DNA of 64,000 bases from an uncultured Coriobacteriales bacterium (GCA_934636245.1 CAKUAI010000005.1:129653-193652); one strand, 5' to 3'; positions 48,645 through 57,991 are shown, numbered from the stretch's first letter. A program made the numbers and translations. Notes: generated by a model from the letters alone, not told the origin.

Positions 48645-50240
48645 CTAGCGGCACTTCTTGCACGACGGGCACGCCGCCATGCCGCCCAGGGCCGTCTCGC
48701 GCAGCTCATAGGGAAGCGAGCGGCCCACCTTTGCCATAACGTCGACAATCTCGTCGAAGGGCGCGTCGCTGTGGATGCCGGCCAATGCCATCTCGGCGCT
48801 TACCAGGGCGTTCGCTGCACCGCTTGCGTTTCGCTTCTGGCAGGGGGCCTCCACGAGGCCGCCGATGGGGTCGCACACGAGGCCGAGCATGTTCGCCAGC
48901 GCGATGCCGGCGGCGTCCAGGCACATCTCCGGCGTGCCGCCCATGAGCTCCACTGCCATGCTCGCCGCCATGGCGCTCGCAGATCCCACCTCGGCCTGGC
49001 AGCCGCCTTCGGCGCCGGCGACCGTCGCGTTGCGCGCGATGATCTGCCCCACGGCCGCGGCGTTAACGAGGCCCGCCTTGAGCGTCTCATCGTCGAGTCC
49101 GAACTGTTCCTGCAGGTAAAGTAGCACAGCGGGGATCACGCCCGAAGATCCTGCCGTGGGTGCAGCCACGATACGGCCCATCGAGGCGTTCGTCTCGAGC
49201 ACGCCCGTGGCGTAGGAGCACAGGCGTCCCCATGCCAGTCCCAGGCCGCCGCCGTGCGCTTCGAGGGCGTCGAGCGCCAGCGACTCTCCGCCGATGAGCC
49301 TGCCCATGGTGGGGCGGCCCTGAGGGCGCACCGACTCGCGCATCACGCGCAACACCTTTTCGAGGTACACGCGCGTGCCCTCGGCGCTTCTTCCGTTACA
49401 TGCCAGGAGCATCTCGTCGCGGCGCATGAACGCCTTGCTCAGGGTGCAGCCGTTATCGTCGCAGTAGCGCAGCATCTCTGCGGCGCTCGCAAAGTCCACC
49501 TTGGCGAAGGCCTCGAGGGCCTCCTCGACGCTGATGTCGGGTACCGTGCGCTCGAGGCGCTGGTGCGAGCTGTCGGCCGGCACGATGCGCACGCTCAGGA
49601 TTGCGGGGAACTCCGCAATGGTGCGTTCCACCTCTTCGGGCACGTCGCCGTCGATCTCCATGACCACGATGGCGATGCCGCCGCGACGGTCGCGGTACAG
49701 CGACACCGTGCCGATGTTGATGCCTGCTTGTGCCAAGAGGCCCGACACATGCGCAAGCACGCCGGGCTCGTCGTTTTGCCTGATGATAAGGCTTGTGCTC
49801 TCGCCGGTGATGTTGACGGCGACTCCGTCCACCTGGCGCAGCTCCGCCGCGCCGCCGCCGATGGAGACGCCTCGCACGCTCACGCGCATGCCCGTTGCGT
49901 CCCGCGCCTCGATGTCGACGGTGTTGGGATGGTCGGTCTTGGTGACCGGGTCGCACACGAACTCGAACTCGAGGCCTTGCGAGCGTGCCTCGCTAAAGGA
50001 CGTCGCAATGCGCGTGTCGTCGGTGTGCATGCCGAGCATGCCTGCTACCAGCGCTTTGTCGGTGCCGTGCCCCTTGTAGGTCTGGCTGAACGACCCATAC
50101 AGCGTGAACCTGACGCGCACGGGCTCGCCTGCAAGCAGGCTGCGCGCCATGCTTGCGATTCTCAGGGCGCCTGCGGTGTGCGACGACGAGGGCCCCACCA
50201 TGATGGGGCCGATGATGTCTCGAATGCCTTGCGGTTTCAT
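48645..50240 (-). CDS. sdaA: L-serine ammonia-lyase, iron-sulfur type, single chain
   Basis: 531 aa from ATG 50240 (AGGAGAGG upstream). The order of parts is beta domain (IIGPIMVGPSSSHTAGALRIA), ACT-like domain (EPGVLAHVSGLLAQAGINIG) and alpha domain (GRIVAAPTAGSSGVIPAVLLY, AGAEGGCQAEVGSASAMAAS). Cysteines for the 4Fe-4S cluster are in GCQAE, LVCDPIGG and VEAPCQKRN. It converts serine to pyruvate and ammonia. The two parts are separate genes in many Firmicutes; here they are fused as in E. coli. The tail ending CPSCKKCR adds a Cys-rich end. Confidence 0.92.
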   Translation of the reverse strand: MKPQGIRDIIGPIMVGPSSSHTAGALRIASMARSLLAGEPVRVRFTLYGSFSQTYKGHGTDKALVAGMLGMHTDDTRIATSFSEARSQGLEFEFVCDPVTKTDHPNTVDIEARDATGMRVSVRGVSIGGGAAELRQVDGVAVNITGESTSLIIRQNDEPGVLAHVSGLLAQAGINIGTVSLYRDRRGGIAIVVMEIDGDVPEEVERTIAEFPAILSVRIVPADSSHQRLERTVPDISVEEALEAFAKVDFASAAEMLRYCDDNGCTLSKAFMRRDEMLLACNGRSAEGTRVYLEKVLRVMRESVRPQGRPTMGRLIGGESLALDALEAHGGGLGLAWGRLCSYATGVLETNASMGRIVAAPTAGSSGVIPAVLLYLQEQFGLDDETLKAGLVNAAAVGQIIARNATVAGAEGGCQAEVGSASAMAASMAVELMGGTPEMCLDAAGIALANMLGLVCDPIGGLVEAPCQKRNASGAANALVSAEMALAGIHSDAPFDEIVDVMAKVGRSLPYELRETALGGMAACPSCKKCR

Positions 50241-50477
50241 AGAGCCTCTCCTCAAAACGATGTAACCCTTGAAGTATAGGCGCAAACCACTCGGTTTCGC
50301 TTCCGCCTGCCCAGTTTTATGTCGCCGGATGATGTCTCTTGGTTAACGCCTCGTCAATTTCTCGCATAAGAGTGTGCGCGTGGGGCATCGGCGAAGCCGG
50401 GGCGGGGTATGATACCTGACTCAGACGATGCGGCTGGGTTTTCCTGGCACGTGGACCGATCACGGAGGGCGCACTAC

Positions 50478-51752
50478 ATGAAGAACCCGGCGAACGTCAA
50501 ATACTTCAAGGCGGGCGTGACGGGAGTCTGCGTCGCGGCCGTCTGCCTCGTCATGACCTTCGTCATCTTCAACATGTCCCAGGTCATCACGCTCTTCGGC
50601 GCCGTCGGCCGCATCTTGACGCCGTTCATGTACGGCGCGGTCATCGCCTACCTCCTCGCACCTATGTGCAACCAGTTTGAGCGCGCGTTCACGTTCCGCC
50701 GCCGTCGCAAGGGCCTGCCGCCTGCCGGTCCCATCGTGGGTGTAGTCTCCATCGCGTTGTCGGTCCTCATCGCGCTGGCTGCCATCGTGGCCCTCAGCAT
50801 CATCGTCATCCCGCAGGTCACCACCTCGGCATTTGTGGTTTTCGACACGCTTCCCGCCAAGGTCGACTCCTTTGTGGCCCTCATGCACGACGCCCTTCAG
50901 GAATGGGGCGCCCTGCAGGAATACTGGGACTCGTTTGCGGCCTTCATCGTCGAACAGGTCAATTCCTTCTATTCGGGTGACATCTTCTCCACGCTTGAGG
51001 CCATCATCAGCGGCGTGGGCAACCACGTGGTCGACGCCCTCTTCGTGGTGACCAACCTGTTCTTCGGCATCCTCATCAGCATCTATATGCTTGCAAGCCG
51101 TCGTCGCTTTGCCTCGCAGGCCAAGCTTATTCTCTACAGCCTTGCGCCGCGCAAGTGGGCCGAGGTCATCGAGGGCGAGGTGCACTTTGCCGACAAGATG
51201 TTCAACGGCTTCCTTGTGGGCAAGATCATCGACTCGCTCATCATTGCGGTGCTGTGCTTCATCGGCTGCGTGATCATGCGCATCGAGAACGCCGCCTTTA
51301 TCAGCGTCCTCGTCTTCGTCTTTAACATCGTGCCGTTCTTCGGCCCCATCTTGGCCGGCGTGTTCTGCGGTCTGCTGTTGCTGCTTCAGAGCCCCATGCA
51401 CTGCGTCTACTTCGAGGTGTACTTCATCATCTTGCAGCAGTTTGACGGCAACATCCTCGGTCCCAAGATCATCGGCAACACCACGGGCCTCTCCGGCTTC
51501 TGGGTGCTCTTCTCGATCCTTCTGTTCGGCGGCCTTTGGGGCGTCGTCGGCATGGTCGTGGGCATCCCGCTCTTTGCCGTCATCTACGACATCGTCCGCC
51601 GCGTGGTCGATCACGGACTCGTGGTTCGCGGTGAAAATGCCCTGCTCGAGGAATATCGGGCCCGTTACCCTGAGAACTCGCCCTCTGCCCTGGACTTCGA
51701 CGACAACGACATCGAGGGCCCCGAGGATATCGAGCCTGCAAAGGACAAATAG
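50478..51752 (+). CDS. AI-2E (PerM)-family membrane protein
   Basis: 424 aa from ATG 50478 (GGAGGGC upstream). Hydrophobic segments in the PerM arrangement: two near the start, a soluble stretch at about 115-190, then FFGILISIYMLASRRRF, GKIIDSLIIAVLCFIGCVIM, FNIVPFFGPILAGV and a GGLWGVVGMVVGIPLFAVIYD end. The family was named for autoinducer-2 export, but many members are transporters of unknown or ion-exchange function. The C-terminus is acidic. It is monocistronic, with a terminator right behind. Confidence 0.9.
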   Translation: MKNPANVKYFKAGVTGVCVAAVCLVMTFVIFNMSQVITLFGAVGRILTPFMYGAVIAYLLAPMCNQFERAFTFRRRRKGLPPAGPIVGVVSIALSVLIALAAIVALSIIVIPQVTTSAFVVFDTLPAKVDSFVALMHDALQEWGALQEYWDSFAAFIVEQVNSFYSGDIFSTLEAIISGVGNHVVDALFVVTNLFFGILISIYMLASRRRFASQAKLILYSLAPRKWAEVIEGEVHFADKMFNGFLVGKIIDSLIIAVLCFIGCVIMRIENAAFISVLVFVFNIVPFFGPILAGVFCGLLLLLQSPMHCVYFEVYFIILQQFDGNILGPKIIGNTTGLSGFWVLFSILLFGGLWGVVGMVVGIPLFAVIYDIVRRVVDHGLVVRGENALLEEYRARYPENSPSALDFDDNDIEGPEDIEPAKDK

Positions 51753-51763
51753 AGAAGGACCCC

Positions 51764-51796
51764 TTGGGGCCAGCCTGCAAATGCGGCTGGCCCCAA
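51764..51796 (+). terminator. Terminator of the AI-2E family gene
   Basis: TTGGGGCCAGCC pairs perfectly with GGCTGGCCCCAA (12 bp, 9-base loop), 12 bp after the stop, followed by TGCTTTCC. Confidence 0.85.
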
Positions 51797-51847
51797 TGCT
51801 TTCCAGCGTCCCCTCTGCCAGGTGGCGGTTTCCTGCTTGCCCGGTGA

Positions 51848-52477
51848 TTAGCGCTCGAACACCACGAGGCCGCACTCGCTGGGATGGTCGACGCAGATAA
51901 GCTCGCTGCCCGTCTTTTTGTGTCGAAGCAGCTCGACGACCACGAAAATGTCGCCGCTTGCACCCAGTATCATGAGCAGCGCCAGCACGAAGACCACGCC
52001 CGCGCCCAGCACGATGCCTGCAATCGCAGGGGCGAGGCCGAGCACAACAAGCGGGGCAAGCGATCCGGTGATGTAGCACGCACGCCCCAGGGGCTCGGTG
52101 CAGGTGCAGTAGGGTGTAAGGCTCTCGCGCATGAATCCAAACTCGATTGCCTTGAAGTGCAGCGGGTTGCATGCCGCCCACGTGAGCCCATGGATTGCCT
52201 CATGGGCGGGTATGAGCGCCAGGTAGGCGACGCAGCACGCAAGAACCTGCCACAGGCTGGGTGCTTGCAGGCCCCACAGGGCGAGCCAGATGGCTGCAAA
52301 CGGCACGCACACAGCGGCTCCCATGGCCATGCCCTGTTTTGCGACGCGCTCCATGGGCAGCACGAGTTCGGTTGCATGCCACCCCTTGCTTTCAAGCTCA
52401 GCTCGCAGCCCCTCAAAGTGCTCCGTGCGTCTGACCTCTGCGTCGCTCAAGTCTGTGCGCCGTTCGTTTGATTGCAT
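51848..52477 (-). CDS. DUF3267 membrane protein with zinc-peptidase-like motif
   Basis: 209 aa. Four hydrophobic segments are visible, and between the second and third parts LIPAHEAIHGLTWAA contains an HExxH motif as in DUF3267 proteins, which are thought to be intramembrane metalloprotease relatives. FGFMRESLTPYCTCTEPL, with conserved cysteines, follows. The tail is hydrophobic and then charged. No partner is encoded next to it. The start ATG at 52477 is taken from frame length; the ribosome site is weak. Confidence 0.75.
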   Translation of the reverse strand: MQSNERRTDLSDAEVRRTEHFEGLRAELESKGWHATELVLPMERVAKQGMAMGAAVCVPFAAIWLALWGLQAPSLWQVLACCVAYLALIPAHEAIHGLTWAACNPLHFKAIEFGFMRESLTPYCTCTEPLGRACYITGSLAPLVVLGLAPAIAGIVLGAGVVFVLALLMILGASGDIFVVVELLRHKKTGSELICVDHPSECGLVVFER

Positions 52478-52498
52478 GTTCGTCCGTTTCGATACAAA

Positions 52499-52531
52499 AG
52501 CGGGGTACGACGTGAGCCGTCGTACCCCGCT
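52499..52531 (-). terminator. Terminator of the SIMPL-domain gene (minus strand)
   Basis: AGCGGGGTACGAC and its exact complement (13 bp, 7-base loop), with TTTTG after it on the minus strand. It lies 36 bp past the stop of the gene at 52567. Confidence 0.9.
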
Positions 52532-52566
52532 CGCTTTGCGTGTCGTGCTCTGAGTTTACACGCCCG

Positions 52567-53394
52567 CTAGCTTGCAAGCTCGTAGGTGACCGAAATGCTT
52601 GCCTTGATTTCGATCTCGCCGGGGTTGAGCATGCCGCCGCCGTTGCCGGCTCCGGTGTCTGCGGCCGCACCCTCGGCAACCGCCATCGTCGCGGCCTCGG
52701 ATTTTGCCTGGACGGAGGAGTAGCGGTACTCCTGCGAATCATAGTTCTCGCACACGTTTGCAACCGCGCCCAGCTGTGCGCCTGCAGCCTGGGCCAGTAC
52801 CTGGGCCTTGGCCTGGGCTACCTGCAGCGCGCTCACCAGGGCCTCCTGGTAGCGCTCGTCATAGGTGCTCACGTAATAGCGCGTCCCGGCCAAGGTGGTG
52901 TCCTCGATGCCGGCGATGGCAGGAATGGCGCTGTTGGCCTGGTCGATCGTGAGCTCCCTCAGCGTGATGTCGATGGAGGCCTGATATCCCACGATCTTCT
53001 CGACGTAGTCCGACCAGTCATAGCGCGCGTAGATGCTTACCTGCGAGGCCACAATATTCTTCTCGTCGATGCCAAGGGCGGCGAGCGCCTGCTTAAGTGC
53101 GTCGAGCTCGCTGGCGGCCGTGGCCTGGGCCTCTTGGGCCGTTGCCGCCTGGGGGCAGATGGTGAGCGTCAGCTCTGCCATGTCGGGAGAGACCTTCACC
53201 GAGTCGCTGGCGCTTACCTGGATGGTGCGCTGCGCTGCCTGGGTGGAGGTTGCCTGCGCGTCGTTTGCCAGGGCAGGCGAGGGGGTGCTTGCCAGCGTGG
53301 CAACACCCATCGTGGCCACAAGCGCGAGCCCTGCGAGCGCCGCGCCCAAAGCTGCCTTGCCGTAGGTAACCTTGCTCGTCGTGTTCTTCTTCAT
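52567..53394 (-). CDS. Exported SIMPL (DUF541) domain protein
   Basis: 275 aa from ATG 53394 (AGAAAGGGACCC upstream). A signal sequence (residues 1-43, ALANDA cleavage region) is followed by a SIMPL domain: TIQVSASDSVKVSPDMAELTL, LGIDEKNIVASQVSIYARYDW, VGYQASIDITLRE and AQAKAQVLAQAAGAQLG. Relatives in other bacteria are linked to oxidative stress or surface functions; the role here is open. It is monocistronic. Confidence 0.88.
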   Translation of the reverse strand: MKKNTTSKVTYGKAALGAALAGLALVATMGVATLASTPSPALANDAQATSTQAAQRTIQVSASDSVKVSPDMAELTLTICPQAATAQEAQATAASELDALKQALAALGIDEKNIVASQVSIYARYDWSDYVEKIVGYQASIDITLRELTIDQANSAIPAIAGIEDTTLAGTRYYVSTYDERYQEALVSALQVAQAKAQVLAQAAGAQLGAVANVCENYDSQEYRYSSVQAKSEAATMAVAEGAAADTGAGNGGGMLNPGEIEIKASISVTYELAS

Positions 53395-53532
53395 GGTGGG
53401 TCCCTTTCTCTATCTTGCGGGGATGCTTCACCTACTATGACGCAACCACGGTACCTTGCGTCACAAGTATTTTGCCCAATCTTTTGTCTTTCGCGTTAGA
53501 GCCCTGTGGCAAAAACCAGCTGCAGCCGCGCA

Positions 53533-53563
53533 TAAAAAAGGCCCCGGGATTCCCAGGGCCTTT
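53533..53563 (-). terminator. Terminator of the redox cluster (minus strand)
   Basis: On the minus strand GGCCCTGGG-AAT-CCCGGGGCC (one mismatch) is followed by TTTTTT. It lies 28 bp past the stop of the TlpA-like gene at 53591. Confidence 0.9.
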
Positions 53564-53590
53564 CGCGTGCAATCTATGTGCGCCCGAGTT

Positions 53591-54556
53591 TTACTCTGCG
53601 CTGTTCGCAAGTGCCTGGTCGATGAGCTTGTTGAGGGCTTCCTTCTGCTCGGCAGAGGTGATGCCGCCCATGATGGGCTGACCCACGATGTTGCCGTTCT
53701 GGTCGACGACATAGGTGGTCGGGAACGAGAACAGCCCCGCGGTGAACTGGCCGGCCTCGGTGTCGGAGCCAAACCAGATGTTCCTGTAGGTGGCACCCTT
53801 CTTCGACAGGATGTCCTTCGCGTCGGAGATTGCGGTCTCGTCGCCGTCGAGGGTGTAGGAGTTGATGCCCACGACCTCGCCGCCCTTCTCGGCAAGTTCC
53901 TTGTTGAGCGCGTCAAGGTCGGCGAGCTCCTCCACGCACGGCTTGCAGGTGCTGAACCAGAAGTTCACGACGGTCACCTTGTTCTTGGAGAAGAGCTCGT
54001 CGCTGGTCACGTCGTTGCCGTCGAAGTCCTTGCCCGTAAAGCTCGGGAAGGCGGTCTGCTCGCCGGAGTCGCTCACCATGCCGGCGCTGGCCGCATCAAC
54101 GCTCTCGCCCTCGCCCGGTGCGATGCCGCACCCCGGGTAGTCCTGCTCGAGAGCCGCCAGCTGGTCCTCGACCTCCTTGATCTGCTGTGCGCCACTCTTG
54201 AGCGTCTCGGTCTCCTCATCGGACAGCTTGTCTGTGGCATCGTCGATGGCAGCAAGGAGGAAGTCGCCGTAGTTGGAGCTCTTGCCAATCATCGGGTTGT
54301 CCTTGTCCACCGACATGAACACCTTTTCCCACAGGTCGGGATTGGCTGAGAGGATGTCGTTTTCCTGCTGCATGAGGTCCTGATACTGCTGGGCGGCCTC
54401 GTCGGCGTTGCTCGGCTTGGCCGAGGTGGAAGCCGTCGTGCCGGGCGTTGTGGTCGTGGTATCGCTTGCGCTGTCGTCGGTGCTCGAGCATGCCGTGAGG
54501 CTGACTGTCAGCAGGGACGCGACCAGTACCGTTGAGATTTTCGACATTTTGTTCAT
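53591..54556 (-). CDS. TlpA/ResA-like thioredoxin-fold lipoprotein
   Basis: 321 aa. Lipoprotein signal with lipobox LTAC (cysteine near residue 23). A helical region of about 120 residues follows (DEAAQQYQDLMQQENDILS... to QIKEVEDQLAALEQDYPGC). The thioredoxin domain then contains VTVVNFWFSTCKPCVEELADL, with CKPC as redox-active pair, and SFPTTYVVDQNGNIVG with the cis-proline. It should reduce or oxidise thiols on the outer face of the membrane. It is in an operon with a 4Fe-4S membrane protein and a CXXC-type microprotein, and is probably their electron acceptor or partner. Confidence 0.88.
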   Translation of the reverse strand: MNKMSKISTVLVASLLTVSLTACSSTDDSASDTTTTTPGTTASTSAKPSNADEAAQQYQDLMQQENDILSANPDLWEKVFMSVDKDNPMIGKSSNYGDFLLAAIDDATDKLSDEETETLKSGAQQIKEVEDQLAALEQDYPGCGIAPGEGESVDAASAGMVSDSGEQTAFPSFTGKDFDGNDVTSDELFSKNKVTVVNFWFSTCKPCVEELADLDALNKELAEKGGEVVGINSYTLDGDETAISDAKDILSKKGATYRNIWFGSDTEAGQFTAGLFSFPTTYVVDQNGNIVGQPIMGGITSAEQKEALNKLIDQALANSAE

Positions 54557-54569
54557 TGCTGTTCCTCCA

Positions 54570-55499
54570 TTATTCTTCTATGGTCTTCTTGTCTTCCACA
54601 TGCGCCTTCGCACTGTCACAGGGATTCTTCCCCGGCAGGTCAAAGCCATAGCTGAAATCGATGGCATCCACGGGGCACGCGCCGATGCACTTGCCGCAAC
54701 GGATGCACTCGGTGTGGTTCGGCGTCTTCCTGATGTCGACGTCCATCTTGCAAGCCTTTGCGCACTTGCCGCACGAGACGCATTTGTGCTGGTCAACCTT
54801 GATGCCCAGAAGCGACACCTTGTTCATTAGTCCATAGAACGCGCCGAGCGGGCAGATCCACTTGCAAAACGGGCGAAAGAACAGCACGCTCAGCACCACG
54901 ACCGCGATAAGCACGAAGAGCTTCCAGGTAAAGAGGTCTCCCAGTGCCGCGCGCAGGTTCTCGTCAACGATGGAGAGCGGAATCGCGCCTTCGAGCACGC
55001 CTTGCGGGCAGATGTACTTGCAAAAGAAGGGGTCGCCCATGCCCAGATCGTTGACAACAAGGATAGGCAGCAAGATCACGGTGAGCACCAGCACGACATA
55101 CTTCACGTAGGTGAGCGGCTTGAGCTTCTTCGTAGAGAATTTCTTGCTTGGAATCTTGTGCAACAGTTCTTGCAGCCAGCCGAACGGGCACAGAAAGCCG
55201 CAGATGAATCGTCCCAACAGTACGCCGAGCAAAATCAGGAATCCCGTTATGTAATACGAGAAGCTGAATTTCGACGAGCCCACAACCGCCTGAAACGCCC
55301 CGATGGGACATGACCCCGAGGCGGCCGGGCAAGAATAGCAGTTCAGACCCGGTACACACACGGCCTTGCCTTGCCCCTGGTAGATGCCGCCCTTGACGAA
55401 ATTCGGCAGATGGATGTTGGAAATGAGCGTTGCAGCCGCCTGGATCCAGCCACGAAAGCGGCTCAAGAGGCGCGATACCGACTTCTTCTCGTTAGCCAA
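54570..55499 (-). CDS. Membrane 4Fe-4S protein of the NapH/CcoG type
   Basis: 309 aa with TTG start at 55499, which overlaps the stop of the preceding microprotein; the frame continues upstream, but only over that gene. It has five hydrophobic segments, two CxxxCP motifs (FICGFLCPFG, FCKWICPLGA), and also CKYICPQG. The C-terminal ferredoxin domain has two 4Fe-4S motifs, CVSCGKCAKAC and CIRCGKCIGACP. Such proteins pass electrons across the membrane from quinol or ferredoxin. The following TlpA-like lipoprotein is a plausible acceptor. Confidence 0.87.
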   Translation of the reverse strand: MANEKKSVSRLLSRFRGWIQAAATLISNIHLPNFVKGGIYQGQGKAVCVPGLNCYSCPAASGSCPIGAFQAVVGSSKFSFSYYITGFLILLGVLLGRFICGFLCPFGWLQELLHKIPSKKFSTKKLKPLTYVKYVVLVLTVILLPILVVNDLGMGDPFFCKYICPQGVLEGAIPLSIVDENLRAALGDLFTWKLFVLIAVVVLSVLFFRPFCKWICPLGAFYGLMNKVSLLGIKVDQHKCVSCGKCAKACKMDVDIRKTPNHTECIRCGKCIGACPVDAIDFSYGFDLPGKNPCDSAKAHVEDKKTIEE

Positions 55500-55638
55500 T
55501 TCCGATGCACTCCAAACACAGTCGAACCGCCTTGCCCAGCACGATGGCGGCTTCGCCTCGCGCAACGCCGACGCACACCATGGCGATTCCGGCAATGAGC
55601 AGGACAACCTGGGACACGGTTTTAATTACTTTGAACAA
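55492..55638 (-). CDS. CD1871A-like CXXC microprotein
   Basis: 48 aa, TTG start at 55638, preceded by GAAGGGAG, stop at 55494-55492. The sequence begins MFKVIKTVSQVVLLIAG, has one membrane segment, then ARGEAAIVLGKAVRLCLECIGIG at its end (split here: ARGEAAIVLGKAV, then RLCLECIGIG). The terminal CLECIGIG is the hallmark of CD1871A-family CXXC proteins, which are encoded beside 4Fe-4S membrane proteins and TlpA-like proteins, exactly as here. It overlaps the next gene by 8 bases. Its job in the electron chain is unknown. It is too short for most gene-calling cut-offs. Confidence 0.8.
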   Translation of the reverse strand: MFKVIKTVSQVVLLIAGIAMVCVGVARGEAAIVLGKAVRLCLECIGIG

Positions 55639-55730
55639 ATCCCACCACTCCCTTCGTTTCGGGGGTCATTACACCACGGCGCATATAAAATCCGCGTTAA
55701 GAGAGGAAGCAAATGTGTAGAGGGGCTGCC

Positions 55731-56405
55731 ATGCGTATTTTGGTTGTTGAGGATGAGAAGGCGTTGTGCGATGCAATCGTGCGGAGCCTGAGGCATCTCG
55801 CGTACAGCGTCGATTGCTGCTATGACGGCCAAGAGGCGCTGGACATGCTTGCCGTTGAGAGCTTTGATGTGGTCGTTCTCGACCTGAACCTCCCCGGGGC
55901 AGACGGCATGACAGTGTTGCGGACGCTTCGGAAAACCGATTGCGACACAAAGGTGCTCATTTTGTCGGCGCGCGGCGAGGTTGCCGACAAAGTGAACGGT
56001 TTGGATGCGGGCGCCAACGACTATCTCACCAAGCCGTTTCACCTCGAGGAGCTTGCCGCGAGAATACGCTGTCTCACGCTGCGCCGTTTCACGCAAAGCG
56101 ATGTGGTTCTGACCTGCGGAAACCTTACCTTCGACGCAAAGACGCGCCAAGCCGCCGTCGCTGGGGCCCCTTTGTCGCTGACCAAAAAAGAGACAGGCAT
56201 CCTTGAGTACCTCATGCTCAACCAGGGTCGCCCGGTAAGCCAAGAGGAGCTCATCGAGCACGTGTGGGATAGCTCGGTGAACAACTTCAGCAACTCGATA
56301 CGCGTGCACATGTCGTCTCTGCGCAAGAAGCTGCGGGCGGCCCAGGGCTTCGACTCCATCCACAATCGCATCGGCGAGGGCTACGTGATGGAGGTCAGCG
56401 CATGA
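55731..56405 (+). CDS. OmpR-family response regulator
   Basis: 224 aa from ATG 55731 (AGAGGGG upstream). Receiver domain MRILVVEDEKALCDAI, with phospho-acceptor D51 in VVLDLNLPG and the lysine in YLTKPF. The C-terminal winged helix of the OmpR/PhoB type includes LSLTKKETGILEYLM and NSIRVHMSSLRKKL. The stop overlaps the kinase start by four bases. It is divergent from the CD1871A/4Fe-4S/TlpA operon (about 90 bp between starts) and a likely regulator of it. Confidence 0.93.
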   Translation: MRILVVEDEKALCDAIVRSLRHLAYSVDCCYDGQEALDMLAVESFDVVVLDLNLPGADGMTVLRTLRKTDCDTKVLILSARGEVADKVNGLDAGANDYLTKPFHLEELAARIRCLTLRRFTQSDVVLTCGNLTFDAKTRQAAVAGAPLSLTKKETGILEYLMLNQGRPVSQEELIEHVWDSSVNNFSNSIRVHMSSLRKKLRAAQGFDSIHNRIGEGYVMEVSA

Positions 56406-57595
56406 AAAAGCTGTCCCTGCAGTGGCGCATCACGTTGATGACGGCGCTTTTGATATGTCTGACCTGCGTGTTGATGAACTTCCTGATCGGCTACTCCGGC
56501 AAGCACTACATGGATTCGATCGGCAACGACATATCGGCCTACACCGATATTGAGCAGGGAGATGCCGGGCCCTTCAGCCTCGACACCGAGAATCACAACT
56601 ACGACCTCATGATCATCGTGAGCGACGCTCAGGAGTCCTTTGGCACGACGAACTGGTACATAACGGCGGCAGTGACGCTTCTTGGCGGCGTGCTCGCGTA
56701 TTTCGTCACGGGCCGCGCTTTGCGACCGCTGCGGACTTTTACCTCGCAGATTGAAAAAGTGCAGCCGAACAACTTGGCGGAAATGAAGATCAGCGAAGAC
56801 GTGCTGCCTGAGTTCGAGCAGTTCAGCGCCTCGTTCAACGACATGATCGCCCGCCTTGACGAGGGGTTTGCGGCTCAGCGCCAGTTTACGGGAAACGCCG
56901 CGCACGAGTTGCGCACGCCGCTTGCGCTGATGCAGGCGCAGATGGAGCTGTTTTCGGCCGAGCATCCCGATGCGGGACCCGAGGTGTCCGACTTTCTTGG
57001 TCTCTTGCAGGAACAAACCGGGCGCATGACGCAGATGACAAAGGCCCTGCTCGAAATGAGCGAACTGCGCACGGTTCCCTGCAACGACGTGATTGAGCTG
57101 GCGCCGCTGCTGGAGGAAGTCTGCACCGACCTCGCTCCGCTTGCCGAGCGCAAGGGGATTGCCCTTGAGTGCGCAGGCGACGCCGTGATGGTTGGCAGCG
57201 ACACCCTCGTGTATCGCGCGGTTTTCAACCTGACCGAGAACGCCATTCGCTACGGCCGCCCCGATACGGCGGTACGCGTCTCTGTCAGCGAGGAAGCCGA
57301 CCGCATTTGCCTGCGGGTCAAAGACGCTGGCCTCGGCATACCCGAGCAATACAGGCAGAGCGTCTTCCAGCCGTTCTTCCGCGTGGACAAGTCCCGTAGC
57401 AGGGAGCATGGCGGCGTGGGGCTCGGCCTTGCGCTGGTTTGGGAAATCGCGACGCTTCATGGCGGCACGGCTCAGGTCGAGGAAAGCTCAGAGGACGGGA
57501 CCACCATGCTCGTGACGCTTCCGAAACGAGGAATCAATTCCGGCGATGGCCCTACGCGTTCAGCTGCCGATGAGAATCTTGAGGGTGATATATAA
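56402..57595 (+). CDS. Sensor histidine kinase
   Basis: 397 aa. Two membrane segments (about 8-30 and 86-103) enclose a short external part of 55 residues. HAMP-like linker, then the H-box NAAHELRTPLALM with H168 as phosphorylation site, N-box LTENAIRYG, and G boxes DAGLGIPEQ and GGVGLGLAL. It is a complete kinase for the response regulator in front. The small outer loop suggests sensing within or close to the membrane. Confidence 0.93.
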   Translation: MKKLSLQWRITLMTALLICLTCVLMNFLIGYSGKHYMDSIGNDISAYTDIEQGDAGPFSLDTENHNYDLMIIVSDAQESFGTTNWYITAAVTLLGGVLAYFVTGRALRPLRTFTSQIEKVQPNNLAEMKISEDVLPEFEQFSASFNDMIARLDEGFAAQRQFTGNAAHELRTPLALMQAQMELFSAEHPDAGPEVSDFLGLLQEQTGRMTQMTKALLEMSELRTVPCNDVIELAPLLEEVCTDLAPLAERKGIALECAGDAVMVGSDTLVYRAVFNLTENAIRYGRPDTAVRVSVSEEADRICLRVKDAGLGIPEQYRQSVFQPFFRVDKSRSREHGGVGLGLALVWEIATLHGGTAQVEESSEDGTTMLVTLPKRGINSGDGPTRSAADENLEGDI

Positions 57596-57991
57596 GCTTC
57601 GGCCTGTGCCCGATAGGCATTTCGGGCAGGCAAACAGGATCTTTGCCGGCATGCGTTGAGAGCTTTAGGGTGGCTGAGAAGGTTTTTGGCAGTGCCCGCT
57701 GGGAACCTCACGGTAGTTGAGCGTGGCTGCCGGCGATGTCGGATGGTTATCGAAAAAGGTTAATGACCAGGGCTTTTCTTCTATTCCATTGAACCCGAGG
57801 GTTGCTGAAGACATTTCTTTCAGTTTCCGGCAGGAACCTGAAGCGCCTCAAACATTGCGGCCTCTTTGTTGCGTCCTCATAGTTTCAGTGGGCTTACAGT
57901 GCCTGAGCGTACCTTGTTGGTTGTCGGCGGAGGAGTTGGCTTTCACCGCCGGCACGACTCGGCACTGTCCCCTCTGAAAGGAGCGACCGCT
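57596..57991. other. Intergenic region after the two-component system
   Basis: No supported gene. A bulged hairpin (GCCTGTGCCCGA near 57603 with TTCGGGCAGGC ending at 57631) may end the two-component transcript. The rest presumably contains the promoter of the gene at 57992; AT-rich patches are at 57750-57785 and 57810-57830. Confidence 0.4.

Noticed and set aside
57596..57991. Short frame near 57717 as a small gene
   Set aside because: No ribosome site, no hydrophobic or domain pattern, and it runs into the leader of the gene at 57992.
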